From the NCBI GenBank assembly GCA_022709545.1, contig JAKLIP010000001.1, positions 248,001 through 312,000 on the forward strand: a stretch of DNA of 64,000 nt. Direction: 5' to 3'. Both the position numbers and the translations under genes were made by a program. The notes beneath the pieces are model-generated. The model ran no database searches and was not told where the DNA came from. It saw only the letters and a list, made by a program, of their open reading frames with translations. This document shows, in pieces, positions 16,392-24,730 of the stretch (position 1 is its first letter; each line of letters starts with the position of its first letter). The stretch comes from Patescibacteria group bacterium. GTDB taxonomy: Bacteria; Patescibacteriota; Minisyncoccia; Moranbacterales; GWC2-37-73.

Positions 16392-19004
16392 ATGGATATA
16401 AATAAATTTACTATGAAAAGCCAGGAGGCTTTACGAAAATCACAAGAATTTGCTCTTTCTGTTGGACAGCAACAGATTGATTTTTTTCACTTGCTTTATG
16501 CATTAATCACACAAGCGGGCTCAATAGTTCCGATAATACTTAGTAAAATCGGGGCAGATATAGACGAATTGAAAAAAGAAGCATTAGAAGAAGCTAAAAA
16601 ATATCCAAAATCATCTAGTGGTATTTTAGGACAAATATTTATAACCCCGACATTATTGCAGATTCTTGATCAAGCCGAGAGAGAAATGGAACATTTAGGA
16701 GATGACTTTGTATCCACGGAACATCTGCTTCTTTCTTTGCTTTCTGTTAATTCTCCAGTGAAAAAAAATTTCGAATCTAAAAACATAACCTATGACTTAG
16801 TGTTGCAAATACTTTCTGAAATCAGAGGATCGCAGAAGGTAGATTCACCTGAACCAGAAGGTAAATTTCAGGTCATTGAAAAATATACAATTAACCTAAC
16901 CGGTCTAGCTCGCCAGGACAAACTTGATCCTGTTATAGGTCGCGACGAGGAAATACGTCGTGTTATGCAGGTTTTAAGCCGACGCACAAAAAATAATCCG
17001 GTTTTGATAGGCGAGGCTGGAACAGGAAAAACGGCTATCGTTGAAGGCTTAGCGCAAAGGATTGCGTCCGGAGATATTCCGGAAACATTAAAGGATAAGG
17101 AATTAATTTCTCTTGACCTTGGATCACTGCTTGCAGGAGCTAAATTTAGGGGGGAATTTGAAGATAGATTAAAAGCCATTTTAAAAGAGACAGAGAAATC
17201 TTCTGGAAAATATATTTTATTTATAGATGAATTGCACACCTTGGTAGGAGCCGGGGCCACAGAAGGATCTCTAGATGCATCAAATATGCTAAAGCCGGCT
17301 TTAGCACGAGGAAATCTAAGAACAATCGGAGCAACAACCACAAAAGAATATCAGAAGTATATAGAAAAAGATGCTGCACTAGAAAGAAGATTTCAGCCAA
17401 TAATAGTAACTGAACCTTCTATTCAGGATTCGATAGCAATTCTGCGCGGCATAAAGGAAAAATATGAATTGCATCATGGCGTAAAAATCACTGATGACGC
17501 TCTTCAATCTGCAGTAAATTTATCTTCACGATATATAACCGATAGATTTCTTCCGGACAAGGCAGTTGATCTTATTGATGAAGCCGCTTCAGCACTGCGC
17601 ATCCAGATAGATTCGATGCCGATCGAAATAGATCAGATGGAGAGAAAAATACGGCAGCTTGAAATTGAAAAAAAAGCTATTCAGAAAGATAAGGCCAGAG
17701 ATTCCCGCAAAAAAATATTACAGATAAACAAGAATCTTGCTGAACTTAAAGAAAAATCCAACAGCTTAACATTACAGTGGAAAACAGAAAAAGATCTTAT
17801 TGTTGCAAGCAGACAACACAAAAAAGATATCGACAAATTGAAGTCAGAGGCTGAGTTTGCTGAGCGTAAAGGAGAACTAGACAAGGTAGCTGAAATCCGC
17901 TATGGAAAAATTCCTATTTTGGAAAAAAAGATAAAAGAAGAAGAAAAAAAGCTTAACAAAATACAAAAAGAAGGCTCTATATTAAAAGAAGAAATAACTG
18001 AAGAAGACATTGCAAGAGTAGTTTCTCGCTGGACAGGCATACCTATTTCAAAAATGTTACAAAGTGAGATAGAAAAACTTGCCTATATGGAAAAAGAATT
18101 GGCTAAAAAAGTCATAGGACAAGATGAAGCTATTAAATCTATTTCAAATGCTATACGCAGATCTCGTGCAGGAATTTCTGAAGAAAATCGTCCGATAGGC
18201 TCATTTATTTTCTTGGGACCTACGGGGGTTGGAAAAACAGAACTCGCTAAAACATTGACTGAATTTTTATTCAACGATCCAAAGTCATTAGTAAGATTGG
18301 ATATGAGTGAATATATGGAAGCACATTCGACAGCAAAAATGATAGGTTCGCCTCCCGGATATGTTGGCTATGAAGAGGGTGGCCAACTTACTGAAATTAT
18401 CCGTCGCAGACCATATAGTGTAATTTTATTTGATGAAATTGAAAAGGCTCATCCGCAAGTATTTAATATTCTATTGCAGATACTTGAGGATGGACGGCTT
18501 ACTGATGCTAAAGGCAGAGTAGTTAACTTTAAAAATTCAGTCATCGTAATGACTTCCAATGTTGGTAGCGATATTATTTATAAAATGCAATCCTTTGGTT
18601 TTCAAAGTGAACGCAAGGAGTGTATTGATGGGGAAGATGAGATGCGAAACAAAATTCAAGCCAGTCTAAAAGAACAATTTAAACCAGAATTTCTGAACAG
18701 GATTGATGAAATAATTATTTTTCACCCACTTAATAAAAAAATATTGCAACAGATTGTTGATTTGCAGATAAATATAGTCCAAAAGCGTCTTGGTGAAAAA
18801 AATATAAAATTAAAAATATCCAACGAAGCTAAAATGTACTTGACACAAAAAGGATATGACCCTATTTATGGCGCACGTCCACTTAAAAGAATAATTCAAA
18901 ATGAGATCCTGGACGAATTAGCTTTGCAAATAATTGAAAAGAAGATAGCAGAAGGAGATACAGTAAATGTAAAGCTGGAAAATGGAAAAATTGCTTTTAA
19001 ATAA
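16392..19004 (+). CDS. clpB: ATP-dependent disaggregase ClpB
   Basis: 870 aa from ATG 16392 ([19 protein letters not shown], the usual Clp N-terminal start); an upstream in-frame ATG at 16365 adds nine unlikely residues. Domains: Clp_N repeats (1-150), NBD1 with GEAGTGKT and [13 protein letters not shown], a long coiled-coil middle domain (about 410-530, including [14 protein letters not shown]) that separates ClpB from ClpC/ClpA, and NBD2 with GPTGVGKT and [10 protein letters not shown]. It works with DnaK and DnaJ to dissolve protein aggregates. The middle-domain length and the RYGKIP motif favour ClpB over ClpC. Confidence 0.93.
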   Translation: MDINKFTMKSQEALRKSQEFALSVGQQQIDFFHLLYALITQAGSIVPIILSKIGADIDELKKEALEEAKKYPKSSSGILGQIFITPTLLQILDQAEREMEHLGDDFVSTEHLLLSLLSVNSPVKKNFESKNITYDLVLQILSEIRGSQKVDSPEPEGKFQVIEKYTINLTGLARQDKLDPVIGRDEEIRRVMQVLSRRTKNNPVLIGEAGTGKTAIVEGLAQRIASGDIPETLKDKELISLDLGSLLAGAKFRGEFEDRLKAILKETEKSSGKYILFIDELHTLVGAGATEGSLDASNMLKPALARGNLRTIGATTTKEYQKYIEKDAALERRFQPIIVTEPSIQDSIAILRGIKEKYELHHGVKITDDALQSAVNLSSRYITDRFLPDKAVDLIDEAASALRIQIDSMPIEIDQMERKIRQLEIEKKAIQKDKARDSRKKILQINKNLAELKEKSNSLTLQWKTEKDLIVASRQHKKDIDKLKSEAEFAERKGELDKVAEIRYGKIPILEKKIKEEEKKLNKIQKEGSILKEEITEEDIARVVSRWTGIPISKMLQSEIEKLAYMEKELAKKVIGQDEAIKSISNAIRRSRAGISEENRPIGSFIFLGPTGVGKTELAKTLTEFLFNDPKSLVRLDMSEYMEAHSTAKMIGSPPGYVGYEEGGQLTEIIRRRPYSVILFDEIEKAHPQVFNILLQILEDGRLTDAKGRVVNFKNSVIVMTSNVGSDIIYKMQSFGFQSERKECIDGEDEMRNKIQASLKEQFKPEFLNRIDEIIIFHPLNKKILQQIVDLQINIVQKRLGEKNIKLKISNEAKMYLTQKGYDPIYGARPLKRIIQNEILDELALQIIEKKIAEGDTVNVKLENGKIAFK

Positions 19005-19118
19005 TTTCATTCTATCTGTTTTTTCAACAAACAAGATTATTCTTTTATTTTTTGACATCTCTCTTATAACATGGGAAAATTACACTTAGTAAGGTTTTTT
19101 TAATTTGTCTAAAAACAC

Positions 19119-19895
19119 ATGTTTTTCCATATAAAAATATTTCTATACAGTATTATCTTTTTTCTTTTAGCTCAATTTATATCTTCCGATTATTTTAGTA
19201 GTACCATTTTGTCTTTTTCAAAAACTGGGATATGGGCTTTAATTTTATTAATTATCATCCTTCTCACATACTTCTATCAAATTGTCAGACGCGTATCACA
19301 AAGACGCAGTATGACTCCAATGCCCTTATTATTCACTCTTTCAACTTGGGGCCTTTTGTATTTTGTCCAATCAAGAAACCAGCAATATGCACTTATTATT
19401 CTTTCATCAATCGTGTACTACCTTGTTCATATTTCACTCTATAGATTGCATGTTTATTATAAAGATGAAACTGCCCGTGGCATTATTGCAGCAGGAAGTA
19501 TTGCAACCTTTTTTACTTTCTACTCAATGTCGTATGGCATATATTTAAATTTTGATATTCCACTCTGGATATTCATACTTTTATTAACAATAGCTACCAT
19601 ATTTATAAGTTTTCAATACTTTTGGCTTATAAATGAAAACAAGAAGGATGCCATGAAGTATAGCCTTATTCTGGGGCTCATAATGTCGGAGATTGCATGG
19701 ACCTTAAACTTTTGGCCATTCGGATACTTGACAACCAGCGTTATTAGTCTTATTTTCTACTATGTCTTTTGGGACCTAATAAAATCTCATTTTCTTAATG
19801 AATTGTCAAAAAGACGCGTTGTTGCTAATATGATTTTTTTCGGATTTTTAGTTACCTTAATACTCCTAAGCACAAAATGGCTACCCGTAGTATAA
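19119..19895 (+). CDS. Polytopic membrane protein, unknown function
   Basis: 258 aa with about 7-8 hydrophobic helices and aromatic-rich loops. No catalytic motif is visible. A near-consensus TTGACA lies at 19052-19057, but the -10 is unclear. It lies 27 nt upstream of the HtrA-like gene, so the two may be one unit at the head of the surface-protein region. No family recognised with confidence. Confidence 0.7.
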   Translation: MFFHIKIFLYSIIFFLLAQFISSDYFSSTILSFSKTGIWALILLIIILLTYFYQIVRRVSQRRSMTPMPLLFTLSTWGLLYFVQSRNQQYALIILSSIVYYLVHISLYRLHVYYKDETARGIIAAGSIATFFTFYSMSYGIYLNFDIPLWIFILLLTIATIFISFQYFWLINENKKDAMKYSLILGLIMSEIAWTLNFWPFGYLTTSVISLIFYYVFWDLIKSHFLNELSKRRVVANMIFFGFLVTLILLSTKWLPVV

Positions 19896-19922
19896 TCTAA
19901 TATAATTTGAAATAAATATAAT

Positions 19923-21092
19923 ATGATCAATTATTTGAAAAATCCAAGAAAAATTGCTAAGGGAATATCTATACTATTCCTGGTTTTTTTTATTGGCGGA
20001 ATTGGCGGGGTATATTTTGACCAGCATATTCTTCCTTTTATCAGGACAAATAAGTATCTTTCCCGTATAAATTTTTTGAATCGAGCAGCTGAAAATGTGA
20101 CGATTATAAACAATACTCAACAAGTTACCATAAAGGAGGATGATTCTATTAATGAGGTGGCATCTTTAGCATCAAACGCAGTTGTAAATATTGTTTCAAT
20201 AGTAAATCAGAAGGATATTATCACAAGAGAGAATAAGATAGAGAATCGGAGCGGAACAGGTGTAATAGTAACAAGCGACGGATTAATCGTCACTTATCGC
20301 ACATCAATAATTGAAAAAGATGCAAATTACAAAGTTTTTCTTTTTAATGGCAGCCATTATGATGCAAAATTTATAGGCATCGATGAGTTTACAGACTTAG
20401 CCTTCCTTAAAATTGATGCCAATAATTTAACCACAGTTTCATTGGCCGATTCATCCAGCTTACGTCCAGGTAAAAAATTGATAGCTATAGGAAATTCATT
20501 CGGTGAATACCAAAACCGATATGAGGCAGGACTTTTAAGCCATATTAATAAAAACTTTAATTTAGGAGGCAAGGCAGTTGCAGTTTCTGAAAAATTAGAA
20601 GGCGTATTTGAAGATGATTTGAAAAATCAAAAAGAATATATAGGAGGGCCAGTTGTTGGATACAGCAGAGATATGATAGGAATTATCGGCATGATTAATA
20701 TAAATGGCCAGGATAAATATTTTCAAATCCCTTCCAATGCTGTCAGAAATTCAATAAGCCTGGCTGTAAATAATGAATTGAATTATCGTCCATTTTTTGG
20801 GGCATATTATATATCCATAACCAAAGAATTTTCCATAACAAACAAATTAAATCGTGATCGAGGGGCTTTGATTTATTCACCCTCTGGCAAACAAGGATTG
20901 GCAATAATTTCAGGATCACCGGCTGAATTGGCGGGAATTAAAATAAATGACATCATTATTTCAGTCAATGGAGAAGAAGTTAATCTGGATAATCCTCTTT
21001 CAAATTTAATCAATAAAAACAAAAAGGGCAGCCGGGTTGAATTTGTTATTGATAGAAACGGACAAGAGATCAATATAACTGCTCAATTATAA
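19923..21092 (+). CDS. HtrA-like PDZ protein lacking catalytic His and Ser (pseudoprotease)
   Basis: 389 aa. One N-terminal membrane anchor (about 13-30), trypsin-like S1C core (80-290) and one PDZ domain (about 295-389; SGSPAELAGIKINDIIISVNG). The fold marks are intact: SGTGVIVTSDGLIVT, FTDLAFLKI with Asp158, and GGP. The catalytic His position in the usual TNNHV is Thr127 (LIVTYRTSI), and the Ser position in the usual GNSGGP is Ile240 (EYIGGPVVG). So I infer no peptidase activity, and a scaffold or chaperone role outside the membrane. It sits directly upstream of the surface-protein and sortase cluster. TATAAT copies lie at 19891-19896 and 19901-19906. Confidence 0.85.
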   Translation: MINYLKNPRKIAKGISILFLVFFIGGIGGVYFDQHILPFIRTNKYLSRINFLNRAAENVTIINNTQQVTIKEDDSINEVASLASNAVVNIVSIVNQKDIITRENKIENRSGTGVIVTSDGLIVTYRTSIIEKDANYKVFLFNGSHYDAKFIGIDEFTDLAFLKIDANNLTTVSLADSSSLRPGKKLIAIGNSFGEYQNRYEAGLLSHINKNFNLGGKAVAVSEKLEGVFEDDLKNQKEYIGGPVVGYSRDMIGIIGMININGQDKYFQIPSNAVRNSISLAVNNELNYRPFFGAYYISITKEFSITNKLNRDRGALIYSPSGKQGLAIISGSPAELAGIKINDIIISVNGEEVNLDNPLSNLINKNKKGSRVEFVIDRNGQEINITAQL

Positions 21093-21187
21093 TTTAGGCA
21101 TACTAAAAACAAAAAAAATTCTGTGTTGTATTAATAGTATGACGCAAAGGTTTTTGTTATATTAAGAACCTTTTAAACTAAGAATGC

Positions 21188-21216
21188 TTGACAAAAACAG
21201 GCCTTTATGATAGCCT
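21188..21216 (+). promoter_or_regulatory. Strong sigma-70-type promoter of the first surface protein
   Basis: TTGACA (21188-21193), 17-nt spacer ending TGA, TAGCCT (21211-21216). Leader of about 35 nt. Same layout as the promoters at 22415, 23338 and 24501. Confidence 0.75.
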
Positions 21217-21257
21217 ATTCAATCCTAATAAGGTAACTAAATTCATTTATTAAACAT

Positions 21258-21995
21258 ATGAAAAATAAGAAAAATGTAATTTATATCGCATGTATAGCTT
21301 TTTTAGCCGTTGCCTTGTTTTGCACTGCAGATATTGTATTTGCAGATACGCATATACATATAGACAATGAAAATGAATCAGAATCAACAGGGGGAAGCGC
21401 CAGTGCAACAGGGGGAAGCGCCAGTGCTTCTATTGGCAATATTACCAACAGCAATAGTAACAGTGTAAGTAACTCCAGTTCAATCACAAACAGGAATGTT
21501 AATATCAATTCCAACACTAATTATAATTCCAATACAAATTATAACTCCAATAATAATTCCAATGATGACTCAGATAACAGCAACAGCACATGTTCTAATT
21601 GCAGCAGAAGCACCTCATATAGCAATAGTACTAGCATAAATTCTTCAAGTTCAAGTGTAAATTCTAGTTCTTCAACTTCGAGCTCAAGCACAAGCCAGGT
21701 TTCCGGTGTTTCAAGCACTTCTACAGGCGGAACCTCAACTACAACAGGCGGAACTTCCTATACTGATCAAGATTCAGATGTCCACATAGACATAGATAGT
21801 GATGGACGTGAGCATCATTATACTATTGACAGGGACGGGCACAGACACTATTTCACATTTGATAGGGACGGGCACAGACACTATTGGAAAGTGCCTGCAA
21901 CTGGAAGCAATGCTTTTGCTTTATCAGTAATTTCAATCATGTCTCTGTTGACTATTATAACCGGAATAAAAAAATATTTACCCATTAGTTGCTAA
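21258..21995 (+). CDS. Secreted Ser/Asn-rich surface protein with PxTG-type sorting signal (paralogue 1)
   Basis: 245 aa. Signal peptide (1-30, ending VFADT). Then the family module: acidic strand HIHIDNENESES, two TGGSASA repeats, and SIGNITNSNSNSV leading into Asn/Ser-rich sequence (about 60-120). A Ser-rich stalk follows, then GVSSTSTGGTSTTTGGTS, an acidic strand DVHIDIDSD, and three His/Asp-rich repeats (DRDGHRHY type, about 180-215) that could bind metal. C terminus: VPATG, hydrophobic helix, KK, matching a sortase sorting signal with PxTG. I infer an extended, cell-wall-anchored surface protein, perhaps an adhesin. Two paralogues follow, with a sortase between. Its own strong promoter is at 21188. 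Confidence 0.75.
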   Translation: MKNKKNVIYIACIAFLAVALFCTADIVFADTHIHIDNENESESTGGSASATGGSASASIGNITNSNSNSVSNSSSITNRNVNINSNTNYNSNTNYNSNNNSNDDSDNSNSTCSNCSRSTSYSNSTSINSSSSSVNSSSSTSSSSTSQVSGVSSTSTGGTSTTTGGTSYTDQDSDVHIDIDSDGREHHYTIDRDGHRHYFTFDRDGHRHYWKVPATGSNAFALSVISIMSLLTIITGIKKYLPISC

Positions 21996-22018
21996 ATATT
22001 TTTTAAGCCCATGGTGAT

Positions 22019-22303
22019 ATGGAAACTCAAAATAATGTCATAATAATGTTGTTCATTGCACTCATCTTGACGGTATTTCCTATAATCCACTCTATTTATG
22101 TGAGTGGAAAAGAAAAGGGAATAAGAGATGAGCATGAAAGGGCAATTTTGGCAGTAAATAATCTTTTGGAGGTTATGGAGGAGGCTCAAAAAAATGCAGG
22201 GGTTTCTGAAAGGAAAATAGAAAAAATTAAAAGGTATTTGGCAGACCGAACAATGGAAAAGTTATATTCCGCAACCAATGCAAGCAAGAAAATACTAAAC
22301 TAA
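22019..22303 (+). CDS. Small membrane protein with cytoplasmic coiled coil
   Basis: 94 aa. N-terminal helix (NVIIMLFIALILTVFPIIHSIYV, about 6-28) then a charged alpha-helical part rich in Glu and Lys (HERAILAVNNLLEVMEEAQK). It follows paralogue 1 by 23 nt with no promoter between, and a strong terminator comes after it, so the two form one transcript. No family recognised. Position suggests an accessory to the surface protein or sortase, but that is inference. Confidence 0.7.
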   Translation: METQNNVIIMLFIALILTVFPIIHSIYVSGKEKGIRDEHERAILAVNNLLEVMEEAQKNAGVSERKIEKIKRYLADRTMEKLYSATNASKKILN

Positions 22304-22318
22304 AATAAAATTCAGCGA

Positions 22319-22352
22319 AGACCCAATTTCCATAAGGATATTGGGTCTTTTT
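22319..22352 (+). terminator. Rho-independent terminator
   Basis: AGACCCAAT (22319-22327) pairs with ATTGGGTCT (22340-22348), followed by T's. It closes the 21258-22303 unit. Confidence 0.85.
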
Positions 22353-22379
22353 GCTTCTAATAAAAACCGTATTCTTTTA

Positions 22380-22403
22380 TTTTGGCTTTAAATAAAGCCA
22401 AAA
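22380..22403 (+). promoter_or_regulatory. Inverted repeat upstream of the sortase promoter (possible operator)
   Basis: TTTTGGCTTTA / TAAAGCCAAAA: perfect 11-bp arms with a 2-nt centre, ending 11 nt before the -35. It contains AGCCA/TGGCT motifs, and a third TGGCT follows at 22404-22408. Read on the minus strand it could also act as a terminator-like stem. Confidence 0.5.
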
Positions 22404-22414
22404 TGGCTAAATAC

Positions 22415-22443
22415 TTGACAAAATATTGATTTTCTGCTAGACT
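22415..22443 (+). promoter_or_regulatory. Strong promoter of the sortase gene
   Basis: TTGACA (22415-22420), 17-nt spacer ending TGC, TAGACT (22438-22443). Confidence 0.8.
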
Positions 22444-22480
22444 ATGCAGTTATCATTTAATATCCAATAATCTAAAAACA

Positions 22481-23332
22481 ATGTCTGAAAAAATTAAAAA
22501 ATATTTAAAAAAGTTTCTATTGTCAGTGATTCTTTTTCTGGTTATTTTTATTGTTCTGTTTTATATCCTAAACCTTGATTTTAGCCCGAATAAAAATTCA
22601 ATCGTAACTGATGGTGAAAAAGAAGCTACCAGTGTGGCCAAAAATAATGACATAAGCACCCGCTTGGGCAGTACAACTTTTTCGATTGAAACATACAGTG
22701 AATGGAAAAACCGCAATGGACTAAACGATTCTAATAGCGGACTGGATGATGATCCTGACAAAGACAAACTTCCAAACTACTTGGAATACGTCCACGGTAC
22801 AAATCCTCTTAACTCTGATACTGATGGAGATGCATATTCTGATAAGCAGGAAATAATAAACGGATATGATCCGGATGCGCCGGGAGAAGCAAAACCATTT
22901 GTTGAAATAAAAATTTCTAAGATAAATATTGCTGCTCCAGTAGTCTGGTCAAAAAGCGATAAGGAAGATGACATGTTGAAAGACCTTGAAAACGGAATAA
23001 ACCATTATCCGAAAACTGCTTCTTTCGGACAAAATGGAAATTCAGTTGTCTCCGGCCATTCAAGTAATTATTTATGGGCAAAAGGCGACTACAATCATAT
23101 CTTTAAAAATTTAAATGATTTGGAAATAGGGGATATTATAGTTGCTAAAACCATCCAGGCAAATGGAAGAGTTATTATCTACCAATACAGAGTGTCTGAT
23201 AAATTTATCACTTCTCCAGATGATGAAAGAATATTTGCTCCGGCAAATGGTCCGGTCCTAACCTTGTCGACCTGCTGGCCGATTGGAACAACCTATAATA
23301 GGCTGATTATCAAGACAGAATTGGTGAAATAA
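22481..23332 (+). CDS. Sortase with thrombospondin type 3-like calcium repeats
   Basis: 283 aa. N-terminal membrane anchor (about 10-32). Residues about 85-135 hold Asp-rich TSP3-like repeats (SGLDDDPDKDKLPNYLEYVHGT and NPLNSDTDGDAYSDKQEI), probable Ca2+ loops. The sortase barrel follows (about 140-283) with catalytic His193 in SGHSS, Cys265 in TLSTCWP and Arg274 in YNRLIIK. Sortases cut a sorting signal and link the protein to a wall or pilin nucleophile. The paralogues on either side end in PATG or PNTG signals and are the obvious substrates. It looks closest to class D/E or the short CPR-type sortases, but class assignment needs alignment. Own promoter at 22415. Confidence 0.88.
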   Translation: MSEKIKKYLKKFLLSVILFLVIFIVLFYILNLDFSPNKNSIVTDGEKEATSVAKNNDISTRLGSTTFSIETYSEWKNRNGLNDSNSGLDDDPDKDKLPNYLEYVHGTNPLNSDTDGDAYSDKQEIINGYDPDAPGEAKPFVEIKISKINIAAPVVWSKSDKEDDMLKDLENGINHYPKTASFGQNGNSVVSGHSSNYLWAKGDYNHIFKNLNDLEIGDIIVAKTIQANGRVIIYQYRVSDKFITSPDDERIFAPANGPVLTLSTCWPIGTTYNRLIIKTELVK

Positions 23333-23337
23333 TAGAT

Positions 23338-23366
23338 TTGACAAAATTAATATATTATGATAATAT
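23338..23366 (+). promoter_or_regulatory. Strong promoter of surface-protein paralogue 2
   Basis: TTGACA (23338-23343), 17-nt spacer ending TGA, TAATAT (23361-23366). It begins 6 nt after the sortase stop codon. The leader (about 90 nt) holds a nested stem: CGCAA...TTGCG enclosing AGGA...TCCT at about 23411-23439. Confidence 0.75.
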
Positions 23367-23460
23367 CTAATGTTTTAGAATTTAATAATTAATTTATTTT
23401 TAATTTAAGGCGCAAAATAGGAATAATCCTTGCCTTGCGTGGCTCTAAAAGGCCAAATAT

Positions 23461-24387
23461 ATGACAAAGAAGAATATAATTTTTATCGTAGTATCAGCGG
23501 TTATATCTGCAGTCGTTTTCTATGCTGCCAACAATATGGCGTTTGCAGACATTAAAATAAACATAGATAACGAAAATGAATCGGAATCAACTGGCGGAAG
23601 TGCCACTGCCACTGGCGGAAGTGCCACTGCATCTGTTGGTGATATCACTAACAGCAATAGCAACACTGTAAACAATTCCAATTCAATCAGTAATAGAAAC
23701 ACTAACATAAGTTCAAACACGAATTACAATTCAAACACGAACAGTAATTCAAACACGAACAACAATGATAGTGATTCCTCAGCTTATTGCCACCGTTCAG
23801 GCGAGGGTTGCCATGATCATGATAATTATGACAACCATGGATCCGATCATAGCTATGACAATAGTGGAAACTCTAGCTATAGTGACAGCACTTCATACAG
23901 CGACAATTTCAGCATGAATTCTTCAACTTCAACTGTAAATTCTGCTTCTACGATTTCAAGCACAAGCACAACCAGTGTTTCCGGAGTTACAAGCACTGCC
24001 ACAGGTGGAACTTCAACCACAACAGGTGGAACTTCAACCACTGGAACTGATACTGAGATTGATGTAGACATAGATGATCCGGGTCATGATGGCCATGATG
24101 GGGAGGACGGCGAAGATGGTCACGACGGACATGATGGAACAGACGGTCATGACGGACATGATGGAACAGATGGCCGCGATGGTCATGATGGAAAAATAAC
24201 ATATGTATATAAATACAAATATATATATGATGAGAATCACAATGTAATCGGAAAAACAAGGGTTATCGTTGGTGAAAAAAAAGCACCTAACACGGGAACT
24301 GGTACCAATGTTTTAGCCGGACTTGCAGTTATATCTCTAGCAGCCACTTCATTTGGTGTAAAAAAATATTTAATTAATTTCATTTAA
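23461..24387 (+). CDS. Secreted Ser/Asn-rich surface protein with collagen-like segment and PxTG signal (paralogue 2)
   Basis: 308 aa. Signal peptide (1-30, AFAD). The family module follows (KINIDNENESES, two TGGSATA repeats, SVGDITNSNSN), then Asn/Ser-rich sequence, a His/Asp-rich patch (about 115-140) and a Ser/Thr stalk. GVTSTATGGTSTTTGGTS and an acidic strand EIDVDIDD come next. Then 13 Gly-x-y triplets, nearly all GxD (GHD, GED, GTD, GRD; about 215-255), like a short Asp-rich bacterial collagen segment. The C terminus has APNTG, a hydrophobic helix and KK, a sortase signal. Over its first 100 residues it is near-identical in plan to paralogue 1. Inferred wall-anchored filament or adhesin. 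Confidence 0.77.
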   Translation: MTKKNIIFIVVSAVISAVVFYAANNMAFADIKINIDNENESESTGGSATATGGSATASVGDITNSNSNTVNNSNSISNRNTNISSNTNYNSNTNSNSNTNNNDSDSSAYCHRSGEGCHDHDNYDNHGSDHSYDNSGNSSYSDSTSYSDNFSMNSSTSTVNSASTISSTSTTSVSGVTSTATGGTSTTTGGTSTTGTDTEIDVDIDDPGHDGHDGEDGEDGHDGHDGTDGHDGHDGTDGRDGHDGKITYVYKYKYIYDENHNVIGKTRVIVGEKKAPNTGTGTNVLAGLAVISLAATSFGVKKYLINFI

Positions 24388-24408
24388 TTAAGATATTTGA
24401 AAGTTAAT

Positions 24409-24451
24409 GGAGGCTCAATCTCATTGAAAGAGCATTGAGTCTCCTCCTTTA
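24409..24451 (+). terminator. Terminator after surface-protein paralogue 2
   Basis: GGAGGCTCAAT (24409-24419) pairs with ATTGAGTCTCC (24434-24444) with one G-U pair, followed by TCCTTT. Confidence 0.6.
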
Positions 24452-24460
24452 TAGGGATTT

Positions 24461-24495
24461 AGCCATAATAGCCAAATATAAGCCATTTATAGCCA
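24461..24495 (+). repeat. Four AGCCA motifs phased at about 10 bp upstream of a promoter
   Basis: AGCCA at 24461, 24470, 24481 and 24491, that is 9, 11 and 10 bp apart, ending 5 nt before the -35. Three copies of the motif, in both orientations, also precede the sortase promoter. This is likely a binding site for a cooperatively acting regulator. Confidence 0.5.
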
Positions 24496-24500
24496 CCCCC

Positions 24501-24529
24501 TTGACAAAAGCCTAATTATATGATAGACT
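24501..24529 (+). promoter_or_regulatory. Strong promoter of the GC-rich cassette
   Basis: TTGACA (24501-24506), 17-nt spacer ending TGA, TAGACT (24524-24529). Confidence 0.8.
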
Positions 24530-24535
24530 ATAATG

Positions 24536-24730
24536 TTCTAAATTAGTACCTAGAAAACAAGTTTATATTTAAATCAGGACTTCACAAATCATAAAAAAGT
24601 AATAATAAAGATTTGGAGTCTTGTAAAAATATAAATAATGGTATATGTAAGATATGCTCCGGCATAAATTACATAAGATCTTTCACAACTTAATAGCATA
24701 TTTAAAGGCCCGAAAGGCCAAGGAGGAATC
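24536..24730 (+). promoter_or_regulatory. Long 5' leader with hairpin before a strong SD
   Basis: About 195 nt of AT-rich leader without a convincing ORF. It ends in the small stem GGCC-CGAAA-GGCC (24707-24719), then AAGGAGG (24720-24726) and ATG 24731. A similar GGC...GGCC string precedes the start of paralogue 2 at 23441-23455. Confidence 0.5.

Noticed and set aside
19232-19548. Overlapping plus-strand ORFs inside the membrane-protein gene
   Set aside because: They are shadow frames of the 258-aa gene, which has a consistent transmembrane pattern.
23987-24259. His- and Ile-rich open frames opposite the collagen-like segment
   Set aside because: They are antisense products of the GxD repeats and lack start signals. 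The sense frame has signal peptide and sorting signal.
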